From Saprospiraceae bacterium (GTDB taxonomy: Bacteria > Bacteroidota > Bacteroidia > Chitinophagales > Saprospiraceae), in assembly GCA_026129545.1 (NCBI GenBank), contig JAHCHX010000003.1, positions 372,001-436,000 on the forward strand: 64,000 bases of DNA, given 5' to 3'. The translations under genes and the position numbers were made by a program. Each line of letters starts with the position of its first letter. Position 1 is the first letter of the stretch. A model generated the notes under the pieces. It saw nothing but the letters and a program-made list of their open reading frames with translations, had not been told where the DNA came from and did not search any database. Shown one piece after another: positions 1 to 8,729 of the stretch.

Positions 1-1251
1 AAAACAACCCAACCCAGCGAAGCGAAAAAATGGGCCCAACAAGGCGACGAAATGGCCGGGAAAGGGTTGCGGGTACTCGGCTTTGCCATGCGGCGATTCG
101 AGCAACTACCCGACGAAATCACCCACGAAACGATAGAGCGCGGGCTGATACTCATCGGCACGATTGGCCTCATTGACCCGCCACGCGAGGAAGTGAAGCA
201 GGCGGTGCACGAGTGCAAAACGGCTGGCATCAGGCCCGTGATGATTACGGGCGACTACCTCCTCACAGCCAAAAATATCGCCCAGCGATTGGGTATCGTC
301 GAGTCCGAAAATGATTTGGTGGTGACTGGCAGCCAACTCGCCGCCATGTCGGAAAAAGAATTTGAAGAAAAAGTGGAGCACATCCGCGTGTACGCTCGCG
401 TGTCGCCGGAGCAAAAACTAAACATCGTGAAAGCCCTGCAAGCCAAAGGACACTTTGTGGCAATGACGGGCGATGGGGTGAACGATGCCCCCTCCCTGAA
501 AAGAGCCGACATTGGCGTGGCAATGGGCATCACTGGCACGGATGTATCGAAAGAAGCCTCCGACATGATTCTACTCGACGACAACTTCGCCACCATCGTA
601 AAGGCCATCAAGCAAGGCCGGCGCATTTTCGACAACATCCGCAAATTCATCAAATACATCATGACCGGCAATTCGGGTGAAATCTGGACACTTGTGTTGG
701 CACCGCTTTTCGGGTTGCCCATCCCTCTCCTCCCGATTCATATTTTGTGGGTCAATTTGGTCTCCGATGGACTGCCGAGCATCGCCCTTGCCGCAGAGCC
801 TTCCGAAAAAGACATCATGAAACGCCCCCCCAGACCCGCCAACGAAAGTGTTTTCGCCGGAGGACTTGGCCGACACATCATCTGGGTAGGCTTGCTCATC
901 GGTCTCGTGTGCGTCGCCACACAAACGGTGACAATCCGTCTGGGCGCTCTTCATTGGCAGACGATGGTGTTCACGGTACTGAGTTTTAGCCAAATGGCCC
1001 ATGTGCTCGCCATCCGCTCCGAAACACGTTCCTTGTTTCGGCAAGGTTTGCTCTCCAACCTCCCGCTGCTTGGCGCCGTGCTGCTCACCTGTGCGTTGCA
1101 ATTAGCCACCATCTATATCCCGTTCCTCAATCCCATTTTCAAAACCGAGCCACTGGCCCTGTACGAGCTGTTGGCCGTGCTGGGCGCGTCGTCCGTCGTG
1201 TTCGTGGCAGTGGAGGTGGAAAAGGTGTTCAAGCGGAGAAGGGTGGCATAA
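1..1251 (+). CDS. Cation-transporting P-type ATPase, C-terminal part (5' end outside window)
   Basis: The reading frame is open from base 1, so the gene begins before the window; 416 residues are visible. They include the end of the nucleotide-binding/phosphorylation domain with ITGD (residues 82-85) and the hinge motif TGDGVNDAP (156-164), then the C-terminal membrane domain. The segment ILWVNLVSDGLPS in the M6 region is typical of type II (Ca2+/cation) P-ATPases. Such pumps export or import a cation at the expense of ATP in the inner membrane. The ion cannot be read from this fragment; the metal-efflux locus downstream makes a divalent cation plausible. The catalytic DKTGT motif is not in the window. 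Confidence 0.93.
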   Translation, partial: KTTQPSEAKKWAQQGDEMAGKGLRVLGFAMRRFEQLPDEITHETIERGLILIGTIGLIDPPREEVKQAVHECKTAGIRPVMITGDYLLTAKNIAQRLGIVESENDLVVTGSQLAAMSEKEFEEKVEHIRVYARVSPEQKLNIVKALQAKGHFVAMTGDGVNDAPSLKRADIGVAMGITGTDVSKEASDMILLDDNFATIVKAIKQGRRIFDNIRKFIKYIMTGNSGEIWTLVLAPLFGLPIPLLPIHILWVNLVSDGLPSIALAAEPSEKDIMKRPPRPANESVFAGGLGRHIIWVGLLIGLVCVATQTVTIRLGALHWQTMVFTVLSFSQMAHVLAIRSETRSLFRQGLLSNLPLLGAVLLTCALQLATIYIPFLNPIFKTEPLALYELLAVLGASSVVFVAVEVEKVFKRRRVA

Positions 1252-1387
1252 CGGCTAAAAAACACCTGCCAAGCGGAAAAACCCAGCGCATCTCCACTCT
1301 GATGTCCCAATCCCCTAATCTTGGCCATACAACCCACAGATTGGACGTTTCCTCGAACCAGAGACAAGAAGATTTCTGTTTCGTAAC

Positions 1388-1491
1388 TATACTTCGCGCC
1401 GTCAAGTTTTGGGCATGACTAAAAGCGCAATCTGTTCAAAATCAGGGGCATCAATCATGTTCATCTGACAAATCATAGCGAACAAGGTATA
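1388..1491. repeat. Possible decayed copy of the 120-bp MITE-like element
   Basis: The first 30 bases (1388-1417) match the terminal repeat of the elements at 41264 and 41761 with about four mismatches (TATACTTCGCGCCGTCAAG here against TATACCTCGCGCCGCCAAG). An AGGTATA at 1485-1491 could be the other end. The interior does not match, so this is tentative. Confidence 0.35.
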
Positions 1492-1541
1492 ACTCAAGCT
1501 CGAAGCTCAATCCTTGGGTCATCTATTTCGTAGAGAGACAA

Positions 1542-1588
1542 CTCCGCCAAACATTCCAAGTTTTCAAAACTTGGAATGTTTGGCGGAG
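1542..1588. repeat. Perfect 23-bp inverted repeat (hairpin)
   Basis: Two 23-base arms (CTCCGCCAAACATTCCAAG followed by TTTT, and its exact complement) are separated by a single base. No T-run follows, so a factor-independent terminator is not evident. The core CCAAGTTTT resembles the terminal repeats of the MITE-like elements elsewhere in the window. It may be a palindromic repeat element or a transcription end signal for the ATPase gene. Confidence 0.75.
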
Positions 1589-1725
1589 CCATAACCTAAT
1601 AATTTATCGGACAATTGCGGTGAATACAGCACGCGATACCCCAGAAACTGATGGGCTTCATTAACCCCGAACGCACGTTAGTTACTATGTATCCATATTT
1701 TTGTGCTGAAAATTGCCAGCAGTCA

Positions 1726-2421
1726 ATGCCCAACCCGATTCGAGTACTCATCATCGAAGACGACCCGCGCGTAGCGGAACTCATCCAACGGGGCTTGTCC
1801 GAGCACGGATTCGACGCAGCCCTCGCCTACGACGGCCTTTCGGGCAAAAAACTGGCCCTGCAAAACGACTACGACCTCGTCATCACCGACATCGTGCTCC
1901 CCAAAATGGACGGCCTCGACCTGTGCAAGTCCATCCGACAGGCCAAGCCCGACCTGCCCATCATCATGCTCACGGCCCTCGGCACCACCGATGACAAGGT
2001 GGAAGGCTTCGATGCCGGCGCCGACGACTACCTCGTGAAGCCCTTTGAAATGCGGGAACTGCTCGTGCGCATCCGCGCCGTGCTCAAGCGCCACGAGAAC
2101 GCGCAAAAAATACCCGGCTTCGTGCTGCAATACGCCGACCTCGAAATGAACCTCCACACCAAAATCGTGAAGCGTGCCGGACAGGAGATCAGCCTGACAC
2201 CCAAAGAGTTCAACCTGTTGGCCTTCCTACTGCAAAATCCCGAACGGGTGCTGTCGAGGGCCGAAATCGCCGAGCACGTCTGGGACACCCACTTCGACAC
2301 CGGCACCAACTTCATAGACGTGTACATCAACTACCTGCGCAAAAAGATAGACCGCCAGTTCGACCACAAGCTCATCCACACCAAGCCCGGCATGGGCTTC
2401 ATCCTCAAGACCGAGCCATGA
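1726..2421 (+). CDS. OmpR/PhoB-type response regulator
   Basis: This 231-residue protein has a receiver domain (about 5-118) with acidic pocket E11/D12/D13, phospho-acceptor D55, T83 and K105, followed by a winged-helix DNA-binding domain (about 130-228) with the usual LTPKEFNLLAFLL start. The start at 1726 was chosen because the receiver fold begins a few residues later; upstream in-frame Met codons (1651, 1687) add sequence unlike the family. It overlaps the kinase gene by four bases (ATGA) and lies upstream of a metal-efflux operon, so it probably activates that operon when metal is in excess, as CusR/CzcR-type regulators do. The inducing ion is not known. Confidence 0.93.
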   Translation: MPNPIRVLIIEDDPRVAELIQRGLSEHGFDAALAYDGLSGKKLALQNDYDLVITDIVLPKMDGLDLCKSIRQAKPDLPIIMLTALGTTDDKVEGFDAGADDYLVKPFEMRELLVRIRAVLKRHENAQKIPGFVLQYADLEMNLHTKIVKRAGQEISLTPKEFNLLAFLLQNPERVLSRAEIAEHVWDTHFDTGTNFIDVYINYLRKKIDRQFDHKLIHTKPGMGFILKTEP

Positions 2422-3785
2422 AAGTCCGCACGCGCCTGACCATCCTGTTCACCGTCCTCATCACCGGCATCTTCGTGGTGTTTGCCACGCTCATCTACCT
2501 GTCGGCCAAAAAGAACCGCGAGACGGAGTTTTTCGCTGTCCTGCAAAAGGAGGCCGTCACCAAGGCCAACCTGTTTTTTGAGGCTAAAGTGGATACCAAA
2601 ACCCTGCAGGACATCTACCGCAACAACCGCCAGACCCTCAACGAGGTGGAGGTGGCCATCTACGACACCACCTTCCAACTGCTCTACCACGATGCCGTGG
2701 AGATAGACGTGGTGAAGGAAACCCCGGAAATGATCCGGGCCATCCGACGGCAAGGCCCCCTGCAATTTTACCAGCAGGGCTGGCAAATCGTCGGCCTGCG
2801 ATATCCGCATCGGGGCCAAACGTACATCGTCACAGCAGCCGCCTACGACCAGTCAGGTTACCGAAAACTCCACAACCTGCTGACCAATAGCCTCGCCCTG
2901 CTCGTGGGTGCCGTGTTGGTGATTTTTTTCATGGGCAACTTCATGTCCAAAAAAGCCTTTGAGCCGGTGCGCTACATGTCGGAAAAAGCGCAGTCCATCA
3001 CGGCCAACAACCTCGACCTGCGCCTGAACACCAGCGAAAGCAAAGACGAACTGAGCGAACTGGCCAACACCTTCAACCGGATGCTCGACCGGTTGGAAAA
3101 CGCCTTCGATGCCCAGCAGCACTTCGTGTCCGGCATTTCGCACGAAATGCGGACGCCCTTGGCCGCCATCATCGCCGAACTGGAACTCGCCCTCGACAAG
3201 GAGCGCAATCCCGATACCGACCAACGGGCCATCCAAAACGCCCTGAACGACGCCAAAAAACTCGCACGCCTCTCCAACAGCCTGCTCGACCTCGCCAAGG
3301 CCGGCTACGACCCGGCCCACATCGCGTTCAAAACCGTGCGCGTGGACGAGGCCCTGCTCGATGCCCGCCAACAGGTGCAGCAAGCCCATGGCGCCTACCG
3401 CATCGATATCCACTTCGACCGCGACTTCGACAGCGACCGGGAAATCTCCGTATCCGGCAACGAGTACCTGCTCAAGGTGGCCTTCGCCAACCTGTTCGAA
3501 AACGGCTGTAAGTTCTCGGCCAACTGCCAAAGCACCGTTTTTGTGGATTTCGACCACCGAAGCCTTCGCCTGAAGTTTGCCGACACGGGCATCGGCATAC
3601 CCGAGCAGGATATCCCCAACATCTTCCGGCCTTTTTTCAGGGGCGCGAACAACACCACTGCCGACGGAAGCGGTATCGGCCTGTACCTCGCGCACAAAAT
3701 CGTGGCCCTGCACGGCGGCAGCATTTCGGTGGCCTCGGTGCCGGGCGTAGGCGCGACGTTTTCGGTCGAGTTGCCGCACTTGTAA
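2418..3785 (+). CDS. Sensor histidine kinase (HAMP-HisKA-HATPase)
   Basis: The 455-residue kinase has a first membrane segment at about 8-30, a periplasmic sensor region of roughly 120 residues, a second membrane segment at about 155-173, a HAMP linker, an H-box FVSGISHEMRTPLA with phospho-acceptor H242, and an ATPase domain with N-box (NLFENGCKFS), G1 (DTGIGIP) and G2 (GSGIGLYLAHKI). It is the cognate partner of the preceding response regulator (four-base overlap). The sensor region has no recognised metal-binding cluster, so sensing of periplasmic metal is inferred from the neighbours only. Confidence 0.93.
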   Translation: MKVRTRLTILFTVLITGIFVVFATLIYLSAKKNRETEFFAVLQKEAVTKANLFFEAKVDTKTLQDIYRNNRQTLNEVEVAIYDTTFQLLYHDAVEIDVVKETPEMIRAIRRQGPLQFYQQGWQIVGLRYPHRGQTYIVTAAAYDQSGYRKLHNLLTNSLALLVGAVLVIFFMGNFMSKKAFEPVRYMSEKAQSITANNLDLRLNTSESKDELSELANTFNRMLDRLENAFDAQQHFVSGISHEMRTPLAAIIAELELALDKERNPDTDQRAIQNALNDAKKLARLSNSLLDLAKAGYDPAHIAFKTVRVDEALLDARQQVQQAHGAYRIDIHFDRDFDSDREISVSGNEYLLKVAFANLFENGCKFSANCQSTVFVDFDHRSLRLKFADTGIGIPEQDIPNIFRPFFRGANNTTADGSGIGLYLAHKIVALHGGSISVASVPGVGATFSVELPHL

Positions 3786-3882
3786 CCCCCTCTAATGAAA
3801 TTCTAATAGATTTCTATTGCTCCTCTAACGGCCCCTCCCCGCCCCCGGGCGGAACTTTGCGCTCGCAAAACACAACAGCGGG

Positions 3883-5151
3883 ATGCAACTGAATTTCATC
3901 TACATGTTACGGCTGACTGTCCTGCTTGGAACGCTCGGCAGCGGGACAGCCCACGCACAGGCCACCTACTCGCTCCAAAAAGCCCTGCAAACCGCGCGGG
4001 CCAACAACCCCGTGCTCGCCGCCGAGCGCTTGAACATCGGTGTGGCAGAAGCAGATGTCGCAACCGCGCGGCTCCACCCCAACCCCATGCTCAACAACCA
4101 GACCCTGCAACTGCTCCAGTCCTCCGCCTTCCCCTCCGAAACACGGTGGTACAACGCCGACAACCGCCAAGTGTGGTGGCAGCTGACCAAGGTGTTCCCC
4201 GTGGCGGGGCAGCGGCGCAACCAAATCGCCACGGCGCAGCGCAACGTGGTTTTTACCGAAAAACTGTACGCCGAGACCGAGCGCAACCTCTACCTCGACG
4301 TGGCCTCCAAATGGCTGGAGGCCTGGGCCGCCCGGAAACAACTGGACGTCATCGAAAGCGCCCAAACCAACTTGGACAGCCTCCTGAACGCCAACCGCTA
4401 CCGCTACGAAAAAGAGGTCATCTCGCAGACCGACCTCTTCCGCACCGAGCTCTTGGCCAAGCAGTTCGCCCTGCAAGCCCAAACGGCCCGGCAGGACTTG
4501 CAGAACCGCCAACAGGAACTGCGCTGGATGCTCGGCACGACCGACAGCGTCCGGGTTGACACCGCCGATGCCTTCGCCTTTGCCCTGCCGACCGACTTGG
4601 AAAGCTTGCTCGCGCAGGGCGCCCAGGCCCGCAGCGACGTACAGGCCGGGCGTGCCCTCCTCGACCTGTCGGAAAGCAACCTCCGGCTCCAAAAAAGCCT
4701 CGCCGTGCCCCAGCCCGAGGTGGGCTTCATCTGGAACCCGCAAAACACGCTGCCGTACTTCGGCATCTACGCCACCATGGACCTGCCCTTGTTCAACCGC
4801 AACCAGGGCGAAATCCAGAAGTCGAATGTGCTGAAAGAGCAGGCTCGGCGCCAATTGGACGCCGTGCAGAGCCTGTCCCAAACGGAAATCGCCGTCGCCT
4901 TTGCCGACTACCGGCAGCAGGGGCAAAACGTGCAGGCCTACCAGCCCATTCTGGAACAATCGCAGGTCATCCTCGACAACGTGCGCTACGCCTACCTGCG
5001 CGGCGGCACCACCATCGTGGACTACTTGGAGGCGCAGCGCAGCTGGCTCGAAACCCGGCAGCAGTACTACGACACGGTGCAGGCATTCAAACAAAGTCAC
5101 GTCCGTCTGCTGCACGCGACGGGCTTCATCCAACAATTGGCACAACAATGA
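3883..5151 (+). CDS. TolC-family outer-membrane efflux channel (CzcC/CusC type)
   Basis: A 422-residue protein with an N-terminal signal peptide ending near AHA-QA, followed by two repeated long alpha-helical blocks (ARANNPVLAAERLNIGVAEA in the first half), as in outer-membrane factor proteins. Such channels form a trimeric duct across the outer membrane for RND pumps. It overlaps the adaptor gene by four bases (ATGA), so the two are translationally coupled. A 97-base gap separates it from the kinase gene and could hold the promoter controlled by the two-component system. An alternative start exists at 3904, which would shorten the signal peptide. Confidence 0.9.
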   Translation: MQLNFIYMLRLTVLLGTLGSGTAHAQATYSLQKALQTARANNPVLAAERLNIGVAEADVATARLHPNPMLNNQTLQLLQSSAFPSETRWYNADNRQVWWQLTKVFPVAGQRRNQIATAQRNVVFTEKLYAETERNLYLDVASKWLEAWAARKQLDVIESAQTNLDSLLNANRYRYEKEVISQTDLFRTELLAKQFALQAQTARQDLQNRQQELRWMLGTTDSVRVDTADAFAFALPTDLESLLAQGAQARSDVQAGRALLDLSESNLRLQKSLAVPQPEVGFIWNPQNTLPYFGIYATMDLPLFNRNQGEIQKSNVLKEQARRQLDAVQSLSQTEIAVAFADYRQQGQNVQAYQPILEQSQVILDNVRYAYLRGGTTIVDYLEAQRSWLETRQQYYDTVQAFKQSHVRLLHATGFIQQLAQQ

Positions 5152-6218
5152 GAAACACGGTCATACCACTCTTGGCACTCTTGCTCGCCGCCGCCGCTTG
5201 CGGCAAGGAAGAAAAGAAAGCGGGCGAAAAAAGCCTGACCCCGGTGGTCAGCAACGACGGGCGCAGCATCGCGCTTACCGACCCCGCAAGCCTAGCTTTT
5301 TTCAAAACAGAGACGGTGGCGAGCGCCGACCTCAGCGCCGACCTGGCAGCCCCGGCACAGGTGGCGGCCACGAGCGTGGGCAACCGCCTCGTGCTGTTCA
5401 GCAACCCCGACCTAAGCGCCAACTACACCGAACTGCTCAACGCGGCCGCGGGCATTGCCCAGCAGGAGGCGGTGGTGCGGCAGCGGCAAGCAGCCATCGA
5501 ACAACTGGAAGCCGTAGTGCGGCAGCGGCAGGTGGAAATCGAGCGCTTTCAGGACCTGCTGGCCCACGGCTCCGGCACCGGCAAAGAACTCGCCGACGCG
5601 CGGGTGGACAAACTCGCCGCCGAGACCGAGCGCAACAACGCCGCCGCCGAAAAAGCCGTCGCCGAGGCCGAGCTCCTCGCCCGCCGCAGCCTCGCGCTGG
5701 AGCACCGCTCCAAACTCCGCATGGCCGGCTTCGACCCCGATGCCCTGCTGAACGCCCGGCCCGGCATGGCCTGGGTGGTGGCCGACATCCCCGAAAACCT
5801 CGTGGCCCAGATCAAAAAGGGCGGCAGCTGTCGGCTCGTGTTCACGGCTTATCCGTCCGACACCCTCACAGGCATCATTGAGGACATCGCCGACGTGGTG
5901 GACGTTTCCACGCGCATGGTCAGGCTCCGCATAGCCGTGCCCAACGCCGACAATCGCCTCAAGGCCGGGATGTTTGCCAACCTGTCGCTCGGCGTGCGCG
6001 AGGGGCGGTTCATCAGCGTCGCCAAGCGCGCGTTGGTGACCGTGCAGGGCAAGCACTTCGTTTTCGTGAAAACCGCAGCGGGTGCCTTCGAGCGCCGAGA
6101 GGTGCAGGCCGGCCGGCAAATCGGCGACCGCATGGTCGTGTTCGGCGGTCTGGAGCACGGCGATGCGGTCGTTGTGGAGGGCGTGATGCAACTCAAGGGA
6201 CTATCGTTTGGCTATTAA
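5148..6218 (+). CDS. RND efflux periplasmic adaptor lipoprotein (HlyD/CzcB type)
   Basis: A 356-residue lipoprotein: the signal peptide ends in LAAAAC, giving an acylated Cys at residue 18. A coiled-coil hairpin rich in Ala, Glu and Gln (about 100-190, with VVRQRQ repeated twice) is followed by beta-barrel and membrane-proximal domains (WVVADIPENLVAQIKKG onward). Adaptors of this family join the inner-membrane RND pump to the TolC channel. The matching pump is encoded 2.5 kb downstream (8730-11840), after three Mg2+/PII-type genes on the same strand. Confidence 0.9.
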   Translation: MRNTVIPLLALLLAAAACGKEEKKAGEKSLTPVVSNDGRSIALTDPASLAFFKTETVASADLSADLAAPAQVAATSVGNRLVLFSNPDLSANYTELLNAAAGIAQQEAVVRQRQAAIEQLEAVVRQRQVEIERFQDLLAHGSGTGKELADARVDKLAAETERNNAAAEKAVAEAELLARRSLALEHRSKLRMAGFDPDALLNARPGMAWVVADIPENLVAQIKKGGSCRLVFTAYPSDTLTGIIEDIADVVDVSTRMVRLRIAVPNADNRLKAGMFANLSLGVREGRFISVAKRALVTVQGKHFVFVKTAAGAFERREVQAGRQIGDRMVVFGGLEHGDAVVVEGVMQLKGLSFGY

Positions 6219-6234
6219 AAACATCAACCGAGCC

Positions 6235-6960
6235 ATGCCATTTTTTGAATTCACCGTTCGGCTGCTCTTGGCGCTTTTGCTGGGCGCTGCCATAGGTTTT
6301 GAGCGCCAATGGCGCCAAAAAAGCGCCGGGCTGCGCACCAACACGCTGGTGGCGCTGGGGGCTGCCGCCTTCACGCTCATCTCGTACGAGCTCACCTCGT
6401 TGGAGGACGGGGTCTATAAGGGCGATGCCACCCGCATCATCGGCCAAATCATCACCGGCATCGGTTTTCTGGGGGCTGGTGTCATCATGCGCGATGGGCT
6501 GAGCGTGCAAGGACTGAACACGGCCGCCACGATATGGTGCTCCGCAGCGGTCGGCGCGTTTGCGGGGGTAGGGCTTTATGGGCAAGCCACCATGGTAGCC
6601 GTCGCGGTCATGCTTACGCATTTGGTGCTGCGTCCGCTGGGTTTGCGCATCAGCCGACTGCCTTTCCAAAAAGAGGAAAACGCCGTCTATTTCTATTTTT
6701 TCAAAATCCGCTGCAAAGAACAGGTCGAAAACCACCTGCGGGTACTGATGCTCGACGCGCTAAAAAAAGACCCGCACCTACTGCTGCGCTCGCTCAAAAG
6801 CAGCGACAACGGCAACCCCGCCTATACCTACATCGAAGCGGAAATCCAGGCCAACGGCAACCACGATGCCGAAATGGAAAATCTGGCTGGCAAACTGACC
6901 GTGGAGTACGGTGTGACCCAAGTCAGCTGGGAAATTAGTGGACAACAAAATGATGGATAA
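6235..6960 (+). CDS. MgtC/SapB-family membrane protein
   Basis: This 241-residue protein has the MgtC/SapB N-terminal membrane domain with LLLGAAIGFERQWRQKSAGLRTNTLVALGAA and the TGIGFLGAGVIMRDG segment, then a soluble C-terminal domain (about 145-240) of ACT-like type. MgtC proteins help growth at low Mg2+ and modulate membrane ATPase activity; they are not proven transporters. ATG at 6235 is preferred over an in-frame TTG at 6208 that would overlap the adaptor gene. It overlaps mgtE, which suggests co-translation. Confidence 0.88.
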   Translation: MPFFEFTVRLLLALLLGAAIGFERQWRQKSAGLRTNTLVALGAAAFTLISYELTSLEDGVYKGDATRIIGQIITGIGFLGAGVIMRDGLSVQGLNTAATIWCSAAVGAFAGVGLYGQATMVAVAVMLTHLVLRPLGLRISRLPFQKEENAVYFYFFKIRCKEQVENHLRVLMLDALKKDPHLLLRSLKSSDNGNPAYTYIEAEIQANGNHDAEMENLAGKLTVEYGVTQVSWEISGQQNDG

Positions 6961-8365
6961 AAAACGACCGACCATGGCCATGATAATGGATGTCCAAAAA
7001 CTATATCGGCTCACCAAAGACCTTCGGCATGTGGACCAGCTCCTTGACTGGGTGCCCACGCTGAAAAAAATGCCCGTCGTGGAGGTGGGCGAAATCCTGC
7101 AGCTGCTGAGCGACGTGCACCTGTTCAAAGTGTTGGACTATTTCTCGCCGGAGCAACAGGGGCTGATTTTCGCGGAGTTCCCGATGGCGCAACAGTTGAA
7201 CCTGTTCAAATCGGTGTCGCAAAAACGCTTCGCCCATATTTTTGAAAACATGCCCTCCGACAACCGGGCCGACTTTTTCCAACATTTGGCGCAGCACGAG
7301 CAGGCCGCACTGCTGCCCTATCTGTCCAAAAGCATCCGGGAAAACGTCATTTCGCTGAGCGCCTACCCACCGGAAACGGCGGGCGGCATCATGAGCACCG
7401 ACTTCGCCACCGTGCAAAGCGATATGACCTGTGCGGAGGCCATTGAAAAAGTGCGGAGCGACGCACCCTCCAAAAAAACCATCTACTACATCTATGTGGT
7501 GGACTCCGAACAGAAACTCCTTGGCTTCATCACCTTGAAAGACCTCATCATGGCGGAGCGCCACACCCTGGTCGCGCAGGTGCTGCACACCAATTATGTG
7601 TTTGCTTTCGTGGACGAAGACCGGGAGTCGGTGGCGCAAAAAATTGACAAGTACGACCTTGTCGCCATCCCTATTTTGAACAGGGCCGACCAGTTGGTGG
7701 GTATCGTGACCCACGACGAGGCACTTGATGTCATCCGGGCGGAGCATTCGGAGGATATGCAAAAGTTCATGGGCATCGTGCAGGCCAATGAGGAGTTCGA
7801 CTACATGGGCACTTCCACGTTTCGGCATTTCAAAAAGCGGGTGGTCTGGATAGTGTCCTTGGCCGCAGTGGGCATCATATCGGGCCTCATCATCCACCAG
7901 TACGAGAACGCCTTGGAAAAGCTGCTCATCCTCGCCCTGTACATGCCCATGGTGGCCGACACGGGCGGCAACTCGGGCAGCCAAGCGGCCACGGTGGTGG
8001 TGCGGGCGCTGGCCTTAGGGCAAATCACGGTGGCCAACTGGCTCAGAATCCTGTGGAAAGAGGCGCGAGTCGCCCTGATGCTGGCCGTCTGCCTCGGGCT
8101 GCTGGCCTACGCGAAAGTGTTGTTCCTGAGCTGGGAAACGGAAATCCCCTCGGCATATTCGCTCCCCACCATCGCCTTTATGATTTCGCTCGCGCTTTCC
8201 CTACAAGTGGTCACCGCCACCGTTATTGGTGCGGGGCTGCCCCTGCTGGTCAGGCGCTTTGGCGGCGACCCAGCGGTGGCGGCCAGCCCAGCCATCACAA
8301 CGGTGGTGGACATCACCGGGCTGCTTATTTATTTCGGCACGGCAACGCTGTTTTTTAGCCTTTGA
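6950..8365 (+). CDS. mgtE: Magnesium transporter MgtE
   Basis: A 471-residue protein with the MgtE domain order: N-terminal helical superhelix (about 30-130, including FAEFPMAQQLNLFKS), two CBS domains (about 135-260, beginning at TAGGIMSTDFATVQ), then five membrane segments with the pore signature ADTGGNSGSQAATVVVRAL. MgtE is a Mg2+-gated Mg2+ channel of the inner membrane. The start lies inside the end of the MgtC gene (11-base overlap); a GTG at 6938 is also in frame. No leader is present, so a Mg2+ riboswitch directly before it is excluded. Confidence 0.93.
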   Translation: MMDKKRPTMAMIMDVQKLYRLTKDLRHVDQLLDWVPTLKKMPVVEVGEILQLLSDVHLFKVLDYFSPEQQGLIFAEFPMAQQLNLFKSVSQKRFAHIFENMPSDNRADFFQHLAQHEQAALLPYLSKSIRENVISLSAYPPETAGGIMSTDFATVQSDMTCAEAIEKVRSDAPSKKTIYYIYVVDSEQKLLGFITLKDLIMAERHTLVAQVLHTNYVFAFVDEDRESVAQKIDKYDLVAIPILNRADQLVGIVTHDEALDVIRAEHSEDMQKFMGIVQANEEFDYMGTSTFRHFKKRVVWIVSLAAVGIISGLIIHQYENALEKLLILALYMPMVADTGGNSGSQAATVVVRALALGQITVANWLRILWKEARVALMLAVCLGLLAYAKVLFLSWETEIPSAYSLPTIAFMISLALSLQVVTATVIGAGLPLLVRRFGGDPAVAASPAITTVVDITGLLIYFGTATLFFSL

Positions 8366-8381
8366 AATTTCTTCTCAAACC

Positions 8382-8681
8382 ATGTTACAAGCGCAAATTT
8401 TCATAGACGCAGACGAACTCCGGGGCACGCAACTGCTCGCCGACTTCATCATGCAGGTATTGATTTCCCACAAAATCAAAGGCGCGACCGTGCTGCGCGG
8501 GCGCTTTGGCTTCGGCGAAAACCAGCACCTGAAGCGCCCGCACGAACTGTTCAGTTTCGACGAAACACCCCTGCTCATCACGTTCATTGACGAGGCGGGA
8601 AAAGTCAAAACCGCGCTCACCGCCTTGCGCCGGGAATGGCAAGGCGGCTTCATCGTGACCCATGCCGTGGAAAAATGGTAA
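8382..8681 (+). CDS. DUF190 (PII-like) small protein
   Basis: A 99-residue protein with the DUF190 pattern: QIFIDADELRGTQLLADFIM, then HKIKGATVLRGRFGFG and a C-terminal strand GGFIVTHAVEKW. DUF190 folds like the PII signalling proteins and is thought to bind a small effector. It begins 16 bases after mgtE and ends 48 bases before the RND pump gene. PII-like proteins beside heavy-metal RND pumps have been noted in other bacteria, so a role in tuning the pump is a reasonable inference. No direct evidence of ligand is visible. Confidence 0.85.
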   Translation: MLQAQIFIDADELRGTQLLADFIMQVLISHKIKGATVLRGRFGFGENQHLKRPHELFSFDETPLLITFIDEAGKVKTALTALRREWQGGFIVTHAVEKW

Positions 8682-8729
8682 ATCCTTAGCCGTGCAGGCC
8701 GCACGCCCCGCACAAAAACGGACAACATC

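Larger units (their letters stand above)
1252..1725. other. 474-bp intergenic stretch with palindromic repeat relics
   Basis: No convincing gene is seen. It holds a possible degenerate copy of the 120-bp element found at 41264 and 41761 (left end 1388-1417) and a perfect 23-bp-arm hairpin at 1542-1588. The response regulator frame is open back to 1651, but the residues before 1726 do not look like a receiver domain. Confidence 0.6.

Noticed and set aside
3907..5148. A 413-residue open frame opposite the TolC-type gene
   Set aside because: Antisense shadow of GC-rich coding sequence; no family features.
6938..6960. Mg2+ riboswitch before mgtE
   Set aside because: mgtE overlaps the preceding gene, leaving no leader for such a structure.
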